Positions 11,887 to 13,385 of a stretch of DNA of 13,385 nt are shown in pieces (position 1 is the first letter of the stretch; the number at the start of each line of letters is the position of its first letter). The DNA is from an uncultured Eubacteriales bacterium (GTDB lineage Bacteria > Bacillota > Clostridia > Lachnospirales > CAMVHY01). A program made the translations under genes and the position numbers. The notes under the pieces were generated by a model. That model was not told where the DNA came from and did no database searches. It saw only the letters and a list, made by a program, of their open reading frames with translations. The stretch is taken from positions 1 through 13,385 of the forward strand of contig CAOVHW010000003.1 in NCBI GenBank assembly GCA_948543815.1, read 5' to 3'.

Positions 11887-13385
11887 ATGAATAATAACAT
11901 TCCCGCTCTTATTAATCAGGATATTTATGATTTTAAAACTAACTTAGTTCATGACTTTAGAGATTATATCGGCAAGCTTTGCACTAATTACCAAATTATT
12001 TCCCACTTTTTGGGAAATAATGATAAGAATGATGATAATGATGATAAGAATTTATTTCAAAAGGTGCTTAATGAAATACTTCAGCCAATAGTACAAAACA
12101 TAATAAATAATACAGGCCTTAATGTTAATGCAAAATTAAATTTAATATGGGAATTTTATGAAAATGATGATAATCGGCAATGTTTGCAAAAAGTTGAAAA
12201 TTTGTTGATAGAAAAAGTTTATCCTTTTATTAAAGATATTCCTCGAGAAATAAATAATACATACGATAACGATACAAGTAAAGAATTTACCGAATTAAGG
12301 AATAATTTTGATAAAATGAAGAAATTTGAAAATCCAAATGATATTGAATTTAAAGATTTTGACGAATTCAGGCAAGCATTTGAAGTTGCGAAAGAAAAAT
12401 TATTCGGAAATTTTAATCCTGATACAAATAACACAATTAATTTTGAAAAGGTCAATTTACTTAAACTCCAAAGAGACGATTATGAAAAATTTTTTTCTAT
12501 GAAAGGATGGCGCTCTGGCAGAACTTTTATCATTTATGAAAAGCATTTAGGTCAATATTATCAATTTTTTTGTTTCGTAAATGCAATTGCTTATTTAAAT
12601 AAATTGATTAATTTTGTAGATGATGAAAAAGAAGAGATAAAGAAAAAACTGAACAAATTTAAGAACAAATATAACACTGATTCTTTAAAAATTTCATTAA
12701 GTAATAACTTTATGACATTGATTTCTGATATTAAAATAAATTGTAATGAACTTAGCAATATTTATAAAAATGAAGAAAATAAATTAAAAATTTTCGTAAA
12801 TTTAATTGATATATTTAATCAATTAACTTGCGAAATAATAACTAATTGTACTGTTGATACAAAATTATATTTAATAAATATTTTTTTGAATAAAAAAAAT
12901 TTAATAAATCTAAAGCAAATTAAAAAATATTTAAAAAACAATTTCAAATCGTCGAAGGAAGATTGCCATAAAAAATTAATTAAAAATTTAAAAAATCTAA
13001 TAAATTTCAAACAAAAATTGTTAACACCGCAAATAGAATCGGTATTTGAATTGTCTGTATTATCCACATCAAATGAAATATTAAATGAAATATTAAATAA
13101 AATAACAGCAAAAATTTCAGAAGTTGCAACTTATATTAAAAATAATACACTTGAACAACAAAATCAACAACTTACAACTGACAAAACTGACATTAAAACT
13201 GAAATAAATACACTTAAAACTGAAAATTACCAACTTAAAGAACAAAATAAACAATTTGAAACCTTAAATCAACAAATTGAACAACTTACAACTGAAAAAA
13301 ATAACCTTGAAAAGCAAAAAACTGACCTTGAAACTGAAATAAATACACTTAAAACTGAAAATTACCAACTTAAAGAACAAAATAA
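11887..13385 (+). CDS. Long helical coiled-coil protein, unrecognised family (3' truncated by the window)
   Basis: The frame is open from ATG 11887 (AAGGAG 8 nt upstream) to the window end, 499 complete codons without a stop. An earlier ATG at 11882 stops after two codons. Residues 1-420 look mainly helical, with an Asn/Asp/Lys stretch at 44-55, a more conserved-looking patch at about 196-245 (DDYEKFFSMKGWRSGRTF, then YYQFFCFVNAIAYLNKL), and Lys/Asn-rich helices at about 330-380. From about 421 the sequence is a textbook coiled coil with Leu/Ile/Phe every seven residues, rich in Gln, Thr, Glu and Lys. I see no signal peptide, membrane segment, Walker motif or nuclease motif. The 3' part repeats at DNA level with a 135-bp period. 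It has its own promoter. I do not recognise the family; a structural, filament or effector protein are possibilities only. Confidence 0.85.
   Translation, partial: MNNNIPALINQDIYDFKTNLVHDFRDYIGKLCTNYQIISHFLGNNDKNDDNDDKNLFQKVLNEILQPIVQNIINNTGLNVNAKLNLIWEFYENDDNRQCLQKVENLLIEKVYPFIKDIPREINNTYDNDTSKEFTELRNNFDKMKKFENPNDIEFKDFDEFRQAFEVAKEKLFGNFNPDTNNTINFEKVNLLKLQRDDYEKFFSMKGWRSGRTFIIYEKHLGQYYQFFCFVNAIAYLNKLINFVDDEKEEIKKKLNKFKNKYNTDSLKISLSNNFMTLISDIKINCNELSNIYKNEENKLKIFVNLIDIFNQLTCEIITNCTVDTKLYLINIFLNKKNLINLKQIKKYLKNNFKSSKEDCHKKLIKNLKNLINFKQKLLTPQIESVFELSVLSTSNEILNEILNKITAKISEVATYIKNNTLEQQNQQLTTDKTDIKTEINTLKTENYQLKEQNKQFETLNQQIEQLTTEKNNLEKQKTDLETEINTLKTENYQLKEQN
13186..13385 (+). repeat. 135-bp coding repeat in the coiled-coil region
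   Basis: Bases 13196-13250 are identical to 13331-13385 (55 nt, offset 135). The 10 bases before each copy (from 13186 and 13321) differ at only two positions. The match reaches the last base of the window, so the true unit and copy number may be larger. The offset equals 45 codons, so the frame is kept. It encodes the repeated heptads ETEINTL-KTENYQL-KEQN. Confidence 0.9.

Noticed and set aside
11998..12018. Hairpin ATTTCCCA/TGGGAAAT inside the long coiled-coil gene
   Set aside because: It is an 8-bp stem in coding sequence with no T-run and no sign of a frame change; probably chance.
12219..13067. Two minus-strand frames of about 80 codons opposite the long coiled-coil gene
   Set aside because: Their Phe/Leu/Ser-rich translations are what the antisense of Asn/Lys/Glu-rich codons gives; no ribosome site was seen, and the plus-strand frame is far longer.

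Overview
The window is very AT-rich (about 30% G+C by eye, not counted). It is packed with short operons of Firmicutes/Bacillota housekeeping genes: the remA-gmk-rpoZ order, Veg, RsmD-CoaD, class II aldolase and a CvpA protein. Strong Shine-Dalgarno sites, frequent TTG/GTG starts and an S-layer-homology (SLH) protein suggest a low-GC anaerobe. Negativicutes or a neighbouring clostridial lineage is a reasonable guess, but the sequence does not prove it.

Layout. The 3' end of an SLH-domain gene (+) faces a leftward operon remA-gmk-rpoZ-dtxR/mntR-like-trmR (318-2425). Divergent from remA is lgt-uvrC (2657-5272, +). Its 3' end overlaps a leftward operon of wecB, a membrane-anchored beta-propeller gene, cvpA and a small lipoprotein gene (5267-8539). 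fba (8671-9615, +) diverges from wecB and converges on a leftward group veg, rsmD, coaD and a coiled-coil gene (9822-11631). A long rightward gene opens at 11887 and runs off the window. It encodes a helical, coiled-coil protein that I do not recognise.

Unexplained structure. A family of interspersed palindromic elements fills three intergenic gaps: 194-319, 2489-2630 and 9614-9820 (the last a double copy). Each can fold as a four-way cloverleaf: a closing stem AAACC/GGTTT, a left hairpin arm, a long central stem usually topped by a variable terminator-like hairpin, and a right hairpin arm. Two sites lie between convergent genes and fill the gap almost stop codon to stop codon. The third is inverted, lies between the divergent genes remA and lgt, and has lost its terminator hairpin.

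Other points of interest: a hairpin that buries the Shine-Dalgarno of the lipoprotein gene and ends in a T-run; a terminator between veg and rsmD that leaves no room for a separate rsmD promoter; a DtxR/MntR-type regulator inside a core operon; and three copies of an AATTTTGYAA-like motif at the promoter of the unrecognised gene, whose coding sequence carries a 135-bp repeat.

Functionally the genes cover transcription and matrix regulation (RpoZ, RemA, Veg), nucleotide and cofactor supply (Gmk, CoaD), tRNA and rRNA methylation (TrmR, RsmD), DNA repair (UvrC), lipoprotein and envelope biogenesis (Lgt, WecB, CvpA, lipoprotein) and glycolysis (Fba). The regions without a gene are all under 300 bases and are described in the feature list.
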